Notes under the pieces: model-generated
Seen by the model: only the letters and a program-made list of their open reading frames with translations
Told to the model about the DNA's origin: nothing
Database searches by the model: none
In this document: positions 12,622-25,755 of the stretch, in pieces
Numbering within the stretch: position 1 is the stretch's first letter
How the letters are laid out: every line of letters begins with the position of its first letter
Assembly: GCF_035046505.1 (NCBI RefSeq)
Contig: NC_089821.1
Span: forward strand, 248,001 to 312,000
DNA: 64,000 nucleotides
Source: Tiliqua scincoides
Lineage: Eukaryota; Chordata; Lepidosauria; Squamata; Scincidae
Reading direction: 5' to 3'
Made by a program: the position numbers and the translations under genes

Positions 12622-15027
12622 AACGTACATGTAAATGATCTGCTGTCCTGTAAAAATATAAAATGTGTATATTGTATTTATAACCATAGTTAAATAGCCT
12701 TCTGTGTAGTATAACACTGCTGTTTTGCCTAACATAAATTTTCCAGTGTGACTGATAGTGGTGTTCATTAATCCATGTACATTTTTGGTAATGTGCAGTT
12801 TCTGTAAGTTTCCAGCTAGGCTTATTTTTCAAATATGTAAAGATGGAACGAGAACTTTGATTAAATGCCAAGTGCTAGTATCTGAGTCATTACTCAGTAT
12901 TTGTTCTAAACTGCCAAAGCAAGCAGTTGAGAAAAATCCAATGCTGTTGGCAACATCTGGGTATGTAATAGAGCACTGCAGCTAACTACTTAAAAGTCCA
13001 CCACGTGTGCACAGGCTGACTGGCACAATTCTGCATGTTCCACAGCTAGCATAAGGTTGATGTAAGCAGCAAGAGCAGTAGCCATTTTGCCTGCAGCAGA
13101 GTGCCCCCCCCATCTGCTGTGGGGTGAGTGATGTGTCCCAGTAGAGGAGGCGATTGTGCTGTTGGGCTTTCTGGGTGCACCTCTCTCACTGCAGTGAGGG
13201 GAACCCATGTGAATAATTAGTCTCAACCTGTATTTGTTTCCACAAATAGTCTTCTTGTACTTGTGCTCAGTTCACCTTCAGGTGCCCGCTTGTTCCTTTG
13301 CCCACTTACCACCTCAGACTTGTTCTGGGACCAGTTGCTGCAGCTTGAGGCGGTGTTTTCCAAATTATGCTTTGGCATTAAAGGCGATGAACTGGCTACA
13401 GAGGCAACTCGCCTTGCCCTTTGGCATAGGGGACTCTCTTCACCACTCTTCACCCCAACTTCAACAAGCTTATGGTAAAAGCACCAACTGTGGGGAATCC
13501 AGAGCTTAGTATCAAAGGCATGTCAGAAACAGCTGGCTTGGATAAAAATTGGGCAGGGGGGCCATGTTTGGCCGTATTCTCCAAGGGAAAGTATGAGTCC
13601 CTTGCACTGTTTGTCTCCATGCTCTAAGATGCCTGTACTTTTCCATGAGCCAAACCTTCCAATCTACCCCATGAAATCCTAGCTTCGTTTCCAGGTAAAC
13701 ATACATAAACAAATGGGGTTGTTTCTCAAATCAGCATTTGCTGGCTGTTCTCTGTAAACCTTGGGTGCCAAGTGCAGACAGAGCTGCTTAGGTGTGAACT
13801 GAAAGAACTTAATCATCTAGTGCAGTTGTTCCCAAGTGTTTTAGGAGCATAGAGGCTGCTGCCTGATTTATAGATGCTGGGGCTATGTGACTATAATGGT
13901 GAATGGACAGGAGTGCTTCCCACAAGTAACAGCTTGTTTAACCCTTGATGCAGAGCCTAATCTGCTGTCAGTTTTGTGAACCACTCAAAATTGGGTCATG
14001 ACTCACTGGTGAGGGTCAGGCTGATGGGTTCTGAGCTGTCAGTGACAGATCAGGAGCAAGATCGTGGGGTGGTGGTGGACAGCTTGATGAAAGTGTTGAC
14101 CCAAAGTGTGGCAGCAGTAAAGAAGGTCAATCCAATGCTTGGGATCATTAGAAAAGGTATTGAGAACAAAACAGCTAATATTATACCATTGAAAAAAATC
14201 AATGGTAAGGCCACACCTGGAGTATTGTGTCCAGTTCAGGTCGCCATGTCTCAAAAAGGACATAGTGGAAATGGAAAAGGTGCAGAAGACAGCAACCAAA
14301 ATGCTTACTGGGCTGGGGCATCTTCCTTATGAGGAAAGGCTACAGTGTTTGGGTCTCTTCAGCCTAGAAAAGGGGTGCCCAAGGGGGGACATGATTGAAA
14401 CATACAAAATTACACAGGGGCTGGATAGATACTCTTTTCCCTCTCACATGACACCAGAACCAGGGGACATCCACTAAAGTTGTGTGTTGGGGGAGTTAGG
14501 ACACACAAAAGAATTTCTTTACCCAGTGTATAATTAGTCTGTGGAACTCCTTGCCACAGGAAGTAGTGACAGCATCTTGCCTGGGTGCCTTTAAGAGGAG
14601 ATTGGACAAATTTTTGGAGGAAAAGTCCTATACAGGTTACAAATCATAGGTATGTGCAAGGTAGAGGTAGATTGCCAGCTGCAGGGAAGAGCACCAGGAC
14701 GCAGGTTGTGTCTATTGTCTAGTGTCTTCCCTGAAGCGTTTGGTCGGCCACTGAGATACAGGAAGCTGGACTAGATGGGCCTATGGCCTGATCCAGTGGG
14801 GTGGCTCTTATGAATGCATGAACCGGTAGGTGGGATAGTATGATTTGCAGTACTTGGCTCTTTGCAAAAAACAGGGTTTTTCTGACAATACATCCAATAC
14901 GTGACCTTCCTGACACTTGGAAATCACAGCTCTAAAACAGTATTTGGTAATTTAGTCAGAATCAACCAAAACCGATTAGTCTAAAAAATGGACTTTGGCA
15001 TCAAAACCTTCATATCTTTTTGAAAAC
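12622..15027. other. TRAPPC6B-GEMIN2 intergenic region (convergent 3' ends)
   Basis: Apart from the TRAPPC6B 3' UTR this stretch has no gene. It contains an eroded CR1 (about 13,976-14,815) and, at about 13,197-13,231, a piece identical in most positions to the right end of the pogo-like element at 17,953-18,481. The rest is unremarkable AT-rich sequence. Confidence 0.6.
13976..14815 (+). mobile_element. Eroded CR1 fragment
   Basis: Plus strand: LMGSELSVTDQEQDRGVVVD, AAVKKVNPMLGIIRKGIENK, ATKMLTGLGHLPYEERLQ, then a 3' UTR and one terminal unit ending GGGGTGGCTCTTATG. No array. Confidence 0.8.
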
Positions 15028-15033
15028 TTTATT
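15028..15033 (-). terminator. GEMIN2 polyadenylation signal AATAAA
   Basis: TTTATT on the plus strand, i.e. AATAAA on the minus strand, about 390 bp after the GEMIN2 stop. It is the best canonical signal between the stop and the convergent TRAPPC6B gene. Confidence 0.6.
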
Positions 15034-15422
15034 GTAAAATGTTAAAAGTCTTTGAAAGCTTTACATTGGCTTAAGGGGGGCGGGGAAGGATCATTACATT
15101 TTTTGCAGGTGGTAACAACGAATGAGCCTTGTTCCATTCTGGCAGTTGTGCAGTTCTTGTGTTCCTTGGCTGCCACAGGCATACAGAACCATATTGAACA
15201 TGTTCAGGCCCACTATGGCTGACGTTTTTAAAAACTGAGTTATGCAGCCAGGCTTGGACTCCTGCTCAAATCACTTTTAAGTTCCTCTATTCCCAGGCTG
15301 CACAATTCCCCTACCCGCTGACATCATACCAGAAAGCAGGTGCGGCTGCTGTTCTGCACAAGAGAGAAAGAAAACATGCCCTGGCATTTCCCTTTGAACT
15401 GGCCTTTATATTTCCCAGACTC

Positions 15423-18400
15423 TCAGCAAGGCTCATCAGCCAGGTCATGCTGGTCAAAATACCTGTTTGAGACAACAAAAAAATACATTAGAACACACAC
15501 ACACGCACGCTATGAAACTTGCATAAATTACTAGAAAACGTATCTGACAAGACCCAAGTGTGTAAGGAGAAACAGCACATATCTGCCTAGAGCAGGGATG
15601 CCCAAACCCCGGCCCCGGGGCCACTGGTGGCCCTCAGGGACTCCCAATCCGGCCTATGGGGAGCCCCCAGTCTCCAATGAGCCTCTGGCTCTTCGGAGAC
15701 TTGTTGGAGCCTGTGCTGGCCCGACACAACTGCTCTCAATGTGAGGGCGACTGTTTAACCTCTCGTGTGAGCTGTGGCTCCCTCCACTGCTTGCTGTTTC
15801 ACGTCTGTGATGCTTAGTGCAAGGCCTTTTATAGGCCCAGAGCTATTGCAAGACATTCCTAAACAGACGTTCCATCTCTAATATATTCATTTATGTAAAT
15901 TTATTCATATTTGAAATGTAAACTGATTCTCTCCCCCCCCAGCCCCCAACACAGTGTCAGAGAGATGATGTGGCTCTCCTGCCAAAATCTGTTGACACCC
16001 CTGGCCTAGAATGCTGTACTGTACTATACCAGGGGTCTTCAAACTCCGGCCCAGGGGCCAGATACGGCCCGTGCCTGGTCCCCTATAGGCCTCTAGCCCA
16101 CTCAACTCAATGTGGCCAAAGCTGTGCTCCAGTTTCATCTGGAGGGTGTTCTGAGGGCTGGGGAGGCCATGCACCCCAGAATGCCTTCTAAAAGTCTAAA
16201 AACATCACTTCCTGGTTTTCCCGAAAAACCAGAAGGGATATTTTTGGGCTGCCTGAAGGCCTTGGGCTTTCTGAGGCATTCTAACGTATTTACTTAAATT
16301 TTATATTTAAAATGTATTTATTTTTTCCGGCCCCTAACACCATGCCAGATATTTGATGTGGCCCTCTTAAGTTTTGAGACCCCTGTACTACACTGTCTCT
16401 GAAACCAGAGTTGTCAAGCATCTAAGGCTGTAATACACACGTTCCTGGTAGTAAGCCGCATTGAGTACATTGGGACTTACTTTTGAGTAGACATGCCTAG
16501 GATTGTGCTGGACAATAAAGTACAGGTGGTCATACTAGGCAAGTAAAGCAACAAAGACCTCTCCTAAATAATGCAAGAGTGTTAAAAGTCTAGCACTGTA
16601 AGCCAAAACATCCTGGAGGAACTTGTGAGATCCTGTGATGTTATTCAATTCCACTCTGCCTATATACACACTCCACTGTGGCACACTCACAATCCAGATG
16701 ATTGCAATAACCTATAATGCAGTAGTAGGACTCATTAGTGCTGCTTAGTGCAGGGTATGTTCCCATAATCATCCACGTCACTGTGGATCATAGGCTTGTA
16801 ATGGCTAAATTCTACCCCTGAAGTCGCCACCAAACTACTGCGGCAGAATGTGAGTACGAAATCCTTTGGCCAGCTGCAGAGGAAATCGAGGCACAGCAAC
16901 ATAGATGTTAAGTGAATAGCAAACTGAGCAGTTGTTACCTGCCAACTAAACAGATCAACAAGTTCAGAGCAGACGCACTTTCATCATTCTTGTTCTCCTG
17001 CAATAGAGGAGACAAGAGTTAGCAGAGTATGTTACAATAAATGTCCAGAACTGGTGTGTGTTAACATTTACATCCCAGGCACGTTTTGTGACTGTCTGAA
17101 GTCTTGATCTGTATTATCAGTGAATCTGGAAAGTCACCTAAATGCACTTGCCACCATTTGGTGGAGGAAAAAACATTTTCAGACATTCGTGAAGTTCTGG
17201 GGTTGTCAGCATTCATATGAATTTCAACATTTGCTGTAACAGCATTTCTCAACCAGCAGTATTCGTACCACCAGTGCTACTTGACGGGTCTGACAGTACT
17301 CAGGGGACCCCCAGACCCAAGCCTGGCAGCGAGACCAGCAATGCAATATGACTAGTGGTAGGAGGCTTGGCTCCACAGGAAGACTTCCACTGTGTGCTTT
17401 TCACACGCTCAAAAAAGCCCTCCCACCCACCCTGAGCCTCTTACCAGTGTTGGTTGCATCGCGTCTGGGCTCCCAATTTTGAAGTAACTGGCCATGTCAT
17501 TGCCAGTCACTTCCGGTGGTGCTTCCAATAGGTGGACAGTGCAAAGTGGTCCAGTGGGGGACAAACACTGAGAAATGCTGCAGTAACAGATTCCAAAATT
17601 TCAATGTCTAACTGGGATTCTCAGAATGAGTCAGAGAAACACAATACAGCTCAGATCAATGCACAGCATTAATCCTAAGAACTCTTCCTGCAGCATTTTC
17701 TACTTTGTTTTCTGCTGGTTCTGCTGCATTAGACGGAAGATCTTGCTTACCTCCAAGATTCTCGCTTCAGAACAATGTCTGGCCAGTTGCCGAATTAGAG
17801 AGTGAGCTTCTGGTAACAGAGGTTTTTCAAGGCAGGCCAGCAGAGCATAAAGCCATCTGCCCTGGATAAATTGGACCAAAGGTTAAGCATTAAACATGAT
17901 GACTGCAACCACTGATACTGTGCCTAAGCAAAACGGAAAAAATAATGGACTACAGGTCCAGCCTATTTATACACGGATTTGACTCCACACGAATGGCCCC
18001 TGCAGATGAGAAGGAATGTGCTGATCCCTGGAAAAGGGGAAAATGCACCCCTTTAAAATCAGTTTTAAAAACTGAACAGTCCTTTAACATTAGCCTTGTT
18101 AATGGGAGAGAGGGAAGCTGGCTGACAATCCAAGCTGGCTGCATTTGGCTTTGGCTGGACAATCCAAGCCAGCCAAAGACAAGCTGGCTGACAATCCTTC
18201 TCTCTCCAGGCGACCCCTCCCTTCCCCCTGAGCATGTGAAAGAAAGGTGATCCCTTTGCATTGGTGAAGGGAGGGGCTGAGTGTAAGCCCTCAGCTCTTT
18301 GTAAGCGCTTGGAGGAGGACTGATTGATGGATTGTCTTGTTAATGATTCTTATCTTACATCACAAAGGTCAGCAAGGCTGTTTTGAAATTAAGGGAGCAA

Positions 18401-21400
18401 AGAAACTTTGTTTTTTAAATTGATTTGCTATAGTGCATTTTTTGCCATCCAGAACCCACGTGAATAATTAGTCTCAACCTGTATTGTCAATTTTGTCAAC
18501 CTACACCCAGAAAGTTATTTATTTCAAGATGTGACAGGTTCATGTCTGAGTCAACCAGCATAATCAACAAGCCAGTCTGAGTCAACCAGCAACCACCTCC
18601 TGAGTGGGCAGGAGGTCTGGTCTAGAGAGTAGAGCCTCCATTAGCCTGAAGATAACATCAGAAGGTCGGCAGTTCGAGGACATGGGCAGCTCCCTGAACG
18701 GCTGAGAATGGCGAGACCTTGAAGCAGCTGACAAGCCAAGCTGAGTGATTCCACCTGCTCTTGTGAGCAAGAAGCATCTTGGCTGCCCTCCATGTGAGAT
18801 GGAGCTGCTTGCCAGCCTGCGTGGGAGAACTGGAGGCCAGGAGACCAAACCAGGAAGATCCATTCTGAAATGTTGTTGATTCTTGAAAGAGAGAACCTCC
18901 ATGATTGTAAAAATCCCCTTGAGGGATTTAGAAACGCCTGCCTATGTAAACCGCCTTGAATAAAGTCAGAGGAGTAATTCAAGACCAGAAAGGTGGTATA
19001 GAAATACCTAGTTATTAGTTATCCATGTTCCTAAGAACTCTACCAAGCCAAGTCCAGCCTACTCAGGTATCTACCCAAATATGTGTGATAGAACACGGTA
19101 GACTGCACGCAGGGTGACCAGGGGCTTCTTATTCATGACCCTCTACTGTGTGCGAATACAAAGCTTTTGTTTCGTCTTTGGAGCCTATAGCACCTGCTTA
19201 GCTTCTTACAAAACTGTGGCAACCACAGTAACTACAAGTAAAGGAGCACACGTAACTGGCATCTTTCAGTCTCAGAAGACTATAGTGTCGTGCTCTGAAT
19301 AATGGTTCTGGAACAGTGTCCAGTGTGGCTGGAAAATCCGATTTGGGAGTGACAATCCCTTCCACACTGAGAGCAAATATAGTCTGTCCCTGGTCTGTCT
19401 CCCTGAGCCCTCCTTCTTTGCCTCAGTCAGTTGTGCAAGCGTCTCTTCAAACTGGGAGAGGCCATGCTGCACAGCCTGCCTCCAAGTGGGATGCTCAGAA
19501 GCCAAGGTTTCCCTTGAGGATGAGGTTCATTCCCAAGGCCTTCAGATCCCTCTTTCAAATATCCTCATATTGCAGCTGTGGTCTGCCTGTGGGGTGCTTT
19601 CCTGCCCTAGTTCTCCACAGAGGAGATCCTTTGTGATCCGGCCATCGTCCATTCTCACAAACCAACCTAGAATGGTGAAAGCAGAGATACAGAAAAGCTA
19701 ACCCTTTTAGAGTGGCATGTGGTATGTCCCCTGCTAACTTTTTCAAGTGGTTTTCCTGTTATATTTAGCATGGGGCGAGTAACTGTCCTTTTCACTCCAG
19801 CACAGTGTCTTTACTAGGGGCTGTTTGCTGGCGTTTCTGCATTTTTTTAGACTATGAGTCCTTTGGGGACAGGGAGCCATTAGGTATCTGACTTTGCCTA
19901 TAAACTACATTGTGAACTTTTATTGTTGAAAAGCTGTATATACAGCTGATGATGATGATGGATAATGCCCACAGGATCATAATTGGGGCATGACTGCTAA
20001 TTGCCAAGCAAGTATTTAGACTGTTAGTTAGAAAAGATCCACCACACGACTGTTTTATGCATCTGTTTCTCACTCACCTTTAGTCTAACTCCAGAAAAGT
20101 ATAAATTTTCTGCTCTGCCTTTCAACATGAACCAAAAGAGACTTACCAGTTCAGGAGTAAACTCTTTCTCTGCAAGCCAATTTGTCAGGTATTCTAAGAC
20201 ACTGGTTACGGTTACCTTTTAAGAGAAAGAAAAGTGCTGAGGAATAACTGTTGTCTGTACCTTGCATAACTGGCGCTTCTGTACTGTCCCTGCCTTAGCA
20301 GGAAAAGTCTACACTAGCAGTTCCTAAAGTTCTACTGAAACTTTGGGACCGCAGTAAATCTTTGCAGGGGCGGGTGGATGGCAGCAATGCAACCCCCACG
20401 ATTGCGCCGCTGCCGAGGGCAGAAGTGGGAGTTTACTTACATAAGCAAATGCAGGCCTGGGGGTGTGTGTGCGGGGAGCCCTGCAGATGCCTCCATGGGG
20501 CTCCTCAAACCTCAGAATGACTAAAAACAGCCATCGGAATCCACTTTTAGTTTTCAATAATGAAACCAGAAGGGAGTTCCGAATGCTATTTTTTAGTCAT
20601 TCTGATACTTGGGGAGCCCTGCGGAGGTGTTCACAGAGCTCCCTGCACCCCCTGCGCAGAGGCCAGCACTCGCTTAAGTAAGTAAAACAAACCTTTCTCT
20701 CACTGGCAGTAGCACAACGCCTGGGACTGCGACGCTGGCATCGCCCTGCTCCTTAAGGAGCCGACGACGAGTCGCAACCCACAAGTTTGGGAACCACTGG
20801 TCTGCACCGATGGGATGTTTTGCAGAAACACAAGGGACGGACAACCAACTAGATTAATTAGCAGCCATCACAACTTGAGTACACATGCAAAGCTACTCCC
20901 CAATGTCAATGTAATTTCATTTTTGTGATATTATGTACAGGTAGTTTATTTTGCTAACCATCATGAAGTAATTGAGAAGCTTCTTTTATGCTAGCATAAT
21001 AAACCGGAGTATGCAAGTGATCAGTATTCCTACATGCTTACATGCAAGTGTAAAAGCATGTTTTCTTGTTGTTAGATCCCAATAAATCTAGAGGCGAGCA
21101 TAACAAAACTTCCAATGGATTACGTGTGTGAAGACAACCATTTCCTCTGATATGGAGAAAAGTTTTGGTAAGGGACCCTACAGCTATAAAAGACTTACCA
21201 GCAACCACCTTTATAGAATTATAGAAGCAGAGTTACCTGATTCATCCTGCTAACAATGGTCAGCAAAGGGGGAAAGCCAATCTGGAAGAAAAAAAAACAC
21301 ATGAATGTGTAGAATACAGAAATATTTGCTGAATACACATCAGTTTAGTTTTGGGCATGGATGTCACCAGCATGAGCGCCTTTCGCTTTCCTGCAGATGG

Positions 21401-24400
21401 GCCACATTCCTCACTGAATGCACAACAGTTGTCAGAGGCTGCTCTGTGCATGGAAAGGCCCCTTGCGCAAGTGCAACGCTCTTTCCATGGGGGAAGGAGC
21501 TTCTCACAAGGGAGCTGCACTCCAGGGCAAGTGAGAAGACAAACCAATTTTGAAAAGAAGCCTCTATTACCATCTCCTAAATTCTAGCTCACCTCTTAGC
21601 AACTTTGCCCAGGATCCCAAGACCCCTGGCAAGCTGGTTCAGGCATGCAACAGTGTAATGCACATGCGTCCCTCTGTATCAGCATGTCCACTCTAAGGAT
21701 TGTCACAGATCCGTAATGTGCATATTAAGACCTCCCTCTTCATCCATACCAAGATGGTGGGGGGAGGGAGAAGGACCAAGCCCCTCATGGAGGCAAGGCT
21801 GACATCCCATGTGGAGACCTTCCCCCCACTTTGAGCTCTGGCAACAGAGAAGGGGGCGGATTTGCCTTGCATACCCAGGAATGAGCTCTGCACTTTCAAG
21901 GTCTGTGCGCTATACACTATCTTTTACAGCTGATCAGATTTTGGGCTGTGCTTCTATGAATCACTGTGAAGAAAGGTCCTGAAGACAGAAAGTGAATACT
22001 CTTGGGAAAAAGGGAAAAATATGCTACACGCAAGGGAGTTGCTCACAGTTTGTGACTCAAACTTGAGGTGCTGAACCTCATTAAGTTAGCACTTCTGAAA
22101 CACTTTGTCAACTGGAAGGCTTTACTGATGCTGCATGTTACTAATTGCTGTTTGTTCTATCTTTTCATGCCATCTAACCTTTTCCTCATGGTATAAGGCA
22201 CATTTAGGGTCATTTTTGGGTGAGCCTGGAATGGCTTTGTAATGAATTGGCAGTTTCCCATTGAGCAACTGTACAATTAACAGTTGTACCTATTATCCAG
22301 ATTTTTGCTAAGGTCGTTTTCATGAATAAATTAGGTACAACAACAAGGGAAGAGTGTATTTATCAAAGAGTGATGCCCTATAGCTAGATTTTTTCAAAAC
22401 CTGTGATATGGCATGCCAGACATATGTTTATATGACGTGATCCCAGGGGGGTTTTCTGTTTAAAGAAAAGAACTATAATTTTTTGTACTTAAGCTGCAAA
22501 GCTAAGATTACAGGCAAATGCAGCAGCACCCTTAATTTCTTCCTTGTCAACAGAGATGTTAGGGTTCTAGTATCCCATCTGCCAAGCTGCTGTGCTATTA
22601 ACTACTATGGAAAAGTTGAACATGATAATCTAATACAATGGTTCTCAAACTTAGGGAGAGTTTTACTCCCTAAGTAAGTCTTTGCGGGGAGGGGCTAGGG
22701 CAGCAACGCGATCCCCAGGATTGTGTTGCTAACGGGGGTGAAAGGGGGCTAGTTTTACTTACTGAGGGCTGCTGGCAGCTGCAGGAGTTGCTGGGCTCCC
22801 CAATGCTGAGAAGAACCAGTTGCTAAGCACTTCCTGGTTGCTTGGCGACCGGTTTTTCTCAACATTCTATTATTATTGTTATTATTATTAACAGTATTTA
22901 TATACCACTTTTCAACCAAAGTACTCAAAGCAGTTTACAGAGAAAAATCAAATAACTAATGGCTCCCTGTCCCAAAAAGGCTCACAATCTAAATAGATGC
23001 AAAAGAACACCAGCAGACTAACATTCTATGACTATACCAGCAGACTATTCTATAGACTAACATTCTATGCCAACATTCTAAGCATTTGGGAGCCCTGGAG
23101 AGGGCTACTCGGGTAGCCCTGCAACTGCCAGCTACCCTCAGTAAGTAAAAATAGCTTCCTTCCACCCCCATAAGGAGTACAATCCTGGGGACTGCATCGC
23201 TACCTCCCCACCTTCCCCTGTCCCTTAAAGGGACAAGGGAAGCTATATACAAGCTGGTGCTCACGACCCACCAGTTTGAGAACCATTGATCCAATATGTT
23301 TAAAAACATGTAGCAGTTAGAATACTAACACGGAACTATAGGTGCAGTAGTTCTTGTGGACCCTACTCTTCCTGCTGCAAAAAAAATTGTTGCTAAGGTG
23401 AAATGAGAGATAGTCAGGAAAGATCTGCAAGTTTAGGTCATTGTAGCTTTTCCGCTCATTCCAGAAGATAAAGGAAAACTTCATGGACATCCTTTCACTG
23501 GAAGGGATCAGGCCAATGAAAGTGAGACTGCTGGTCCTGCTAGTCTTGAACTGTGACCTCTGACTGGTAACACGTTCCTGGTGTCTCAGGCAGAGGCCCT
23601 TCCCATCTTGCATTGCTTCAGAAACGTTAACAGAAGATGCTGGAGACTGAACTTGGTAACCTCAATGTATGAAACGTATGAAAGAGTTTCATACGTACAT
23701 CAGAGCATGCGCCAGAACCCTGGGTCAGTGTGTGGTATTTATACATTCTGTTGCCATTACCCAACTGTCATACCCACCTGTACATAATCAATTCCATCAT
23801 GTTCATTGCTGGATAATTCACCCGCTGTGTCTAAATATAATCTTTCACCCAGACAAAATTTTTTCCAGCCTTCTTCGTCCTCTGATTTGGGCTGCAGGAA
23901 GCAAACAAGGAAGTCAAATCTTCTATACAATGAAAGTAACAGACTGTGGTGTCTGCCCCCCCTCTGAACCCTACACTTTAAGTTAATACAGCACCATTGT
24001 GCCTCACAGTTTAGTGCAAGAGTAAAAGGAAAGAGATTCCTAAAGAGCGCAGTTCTCAAACTTTGCATTGGGCTGTTACAGAAAGCCAGTTCAAGGCCCT
24101 TGAAGAAAATCTACTCACCATCGCAACGTTACTATCCAGCTGTTGTGACTTCCAGTGATCCTTGTGCCTGTTCACACTCTGGAATATTTAAAATGAAAAC
24201 CAAATATGAACATTCCCCTAAAATGACAAGATTAAGGGCCCAATCCTAGCTAATTTTCCAGTGCTGGTGCTGCTGTGCCTATAGGGTATGCACTGCTTCT
24301 TATGTTGGGGAGGCAGTCTTGGAGACCTCCTCAAAGTATGGAAACATTTGTTACTTTACCTTGGGGCTGCATTGTGGCTGCCCTGGTGTTGGAAATTTGG

Positions 24401-25755
24401 ATAGGATTGGCCCTTAGGCTGCAATCCTATGCACAGATACCTAGGAGAAAGCCCTATTGGTTCTAGTGGGAATTACCTCTGAGTAAACATGCATAGGATT
24501 GAGCTGTTAACAAGCAAAACAGGTTAAATCAGTGTTCCTCAAACTAATTGACCCACTAGGTGGCTCACGAATCATATTCTATTTGTAACATAACAAGTTT
24601 GATGCGTATGCTTTTAACACTGAAAGTAAAGGGGACTTAGTCCTGGGTAAGTGTGGGTAGGACCGCAGTGGGTAGGATTGTGAAAAACTTCCCTGGTCCA
24701 TTATGTCCCTGACGTTGCTTCAGGTGGGTCCCACAAATTCTTTCTCTAAAAAGCGGGTCCAGGTGCTAAAAGTTTGAGAACTCCTTTAGGGCCAAAGAGT
24801 TTAGCAGCCGACTGATCTGAAACATCCTCTGACTACGAGAAGTGTGTCCAGCTCATCAGCAGACGACTGGGGGCCAATCTATCCAGTCTTCCGCTGCGGG
24901 CGCAGGTGCCCGCAGCACCACGAGGGGGGACGCGGCCCAGAAGCAGGCTCACCTGTTCCAAGGCTGCAGCCCCAGGCGCGGCCTCCAGCGCCAGCGGCAC
25001 AGCAGCCCCTCCGGCCGGGCCGGGCCGAGCCTCGGGCAGGGTCGTGGTCAGCGGGCCCGTCCCGGGAAGCCCGGGGTGCCGCAGCTGCGGAGACACGTAC
25101 CTGGCGGACGGCCGAGAAGTGCGCCGCCTGCTGCCGCTGCCAGGCCAGAGCCGGAGAGTAGCCGTCGGGGGCGGGCCGGCACCCGCAGAGCTGCGGAGAC
25201 GAGACGGAACGGGCGGGCTGGGAGCGAGCACGCGCCGCCGCTTGCGCGGGCCCGGCCGGCGGAGCGCGCGGAGCCCCCGGGGGAAGCGGGGCGGCCAGGA
25301 GCCCCCTGCCGGCCGCGGAGCGGGCGCCGCCGCCTCCCGCGCTCCGAGCCCCAGGCGGGCGCGGGCAGGAAGGCCTCGGCAGGGGCTCCGCGAGGGCGGG
25401 GCGGGCGGGCCGCGCGACCCGCGTGTGGCGCTGCGCGGCCCTTCCCCGCGGGGAGGGGGACTCACCTGGACGCTGACGGTGCGCGGCCGCTGCTGCGCCC
25501 TCCTCAGCCTGCGCGGGTCCAGCGGCGCCACCACCACCTCCGGGCACCGCGCCGCCTCCAGCCTGCAACGCCACAGCCGCGGTGAGCGCGCGCCCGGCCC
25601 GCCCGGAGACCCCCGCCCCGCCCGGCCCCCACTCACTGCACGCGCCGGAGGTACTCCTGCGGGGTCCGCGGGGGCGCGGCGGGGTCCTCCTCCCCCTCCT
25701 CCTCCGCCGGGCCCCCCACGGGCAGCAGCCGCGGCATCAGCTCCTCCGCCTCCAT
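15423..25755 (-). CDS. GEMIN2: GEMIN2 (SIP1), SMN complex subunit, 10 exons
   Basis: Gemin2 binds SMN and the Sm-protein pentamer during snRNP assembly. Exons in transcript order: 25755-25637, 25562-25466, 25190-25101, 24178-24119, 23891-23778, 21281-21237, 20215-20147, 17861-17751, 16997-16939 and 15462-15423. All borders are GT-AG and the phases close, giving 267 aa (human about 280, from memory). Diagnostic sequence: [99 protein letters not shown] and the end [12 protein letters not shown]. The N-terminus begins [10 protein letters not shown], shorter than the long human isoform; no upstream in-frame ATG is seen in exon 1. Introns carry hAT, SINE and pogo-like insertions. Confidence 0.97.
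15593..16003. mobile_element. Non-autonomous hAT element
   Basis: Starts CAGGGATGCCCAAACC and ends GTTGACACCCCTG. TSD GCCTAGAG/GCCTAGAA. It closely resembles 54,169-54,624 internally (CCAGTCTCCAATGAGCCTCT). In the GEMIN2 last intron. Confidence 0.85.
16030..16385. mobile_element. Non-autonomous hAT element
   Basis: Starts CAGGGGTCTTCAAACTCC and ends TTTTGAGACCCCTG. TSD TACTATAC/TACTACAC. It lies only 26 bp from the previous hAT element. Confidence 0.85.
17240..17580. mobile_element. Probable hAT element in a GEMIN2 intron
   Basis: Inverted termini CAGCATTTCTCA / TGAGAAATGCTG. Exact borders and target duplication are unclear. Confidence 0.5.
17953..18481. mobile_element. pogo-like TA-flanked DNA element
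   Basis: Left end TA|CAGGTCCAGCCTATTTATAC, right end AATTAGTCTCAACCTG|TA. A near-identical right end also occurs at about 13,197-13,231. In a GEMIN2 intron. Confidence 0.6.
18607..19020 (+). mobile_element. tRNA-type SINE in a GEMIN2 intron
   Basis: About 400 bp, with a B-box-like GTCGGCAGTTCGAGGAC near 18,665, a conserved body (CAGCTGACAAGCCAAGCTGA) and a 3' tail GTAAACCGCCTTGAATAAAG then GGTGGTATAGAAATACC. A second copy at 47,893-48,272 shares the whole layout. The family name is not assigned. Confidence 0.65.
19235..19690 (-). mobile_element. Same LINE family, decayed copy in a GEMIN2 intron
   Basis: The minus strand contains [22 protein letters not shown] and, further 5', PTGRPQL and DGR motifs matching the 57.4/59.4-kb LINE, in more than one frame. 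It is a decayed fragment. Confidence 0.55.
20315..20799. mobile_element. hAT element, GGTTCTCAAAC-terminus group
   Basis: Ends AAGTTTGGGAACCACTG. The left end TAGCAGTTCCTAAAG is its degraded inverse. TSD GTCTACAC/GTCTGCAC. Confidence 0.75.
22636..23288. mobile_element. hAT element with a nested L2-like tail
   Basis: Starts CAATGGTTCTCAAAC and ends GTTTGAGAACCATTG. TSD ATCTAATA/ATCCAATA. Contains an L2-like 3' tail at about 22,862-23,030 (ATTTATATACCACTTTTCAA, AAGGCTCACAATCTAAA). Confidence 0.8.
24236..24416. mobile_element. Short inverted-terminus element, possibly piggyBac-like
   Basis: TTAA|GGGCCCAATCCTAGC at the left and TAGGATTGGCCC|TTAG at the right: inverted ends at a TTAA-like target. 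Family assignment is a guess. Confidence 0.4.
24419..24507. repeat. About 90-bp palindromic MITE
   Basis: Opens GCAATCCTATGCACAG and closes GCATAGGATTGAGC with an inverted core. Relatives: 16,441-16,511, 38,713-38,797, 40,764-40,850 and 42,461-42,550. Confidence 0.6.
24536..24785. mobile_element. Probable hAT element, degraded
   Basis: Starts CAGTGTTCCTCAAACTA and ends AAAGTTTGAGAACTCC. The TSD is not convincing. Confidence 0.5.
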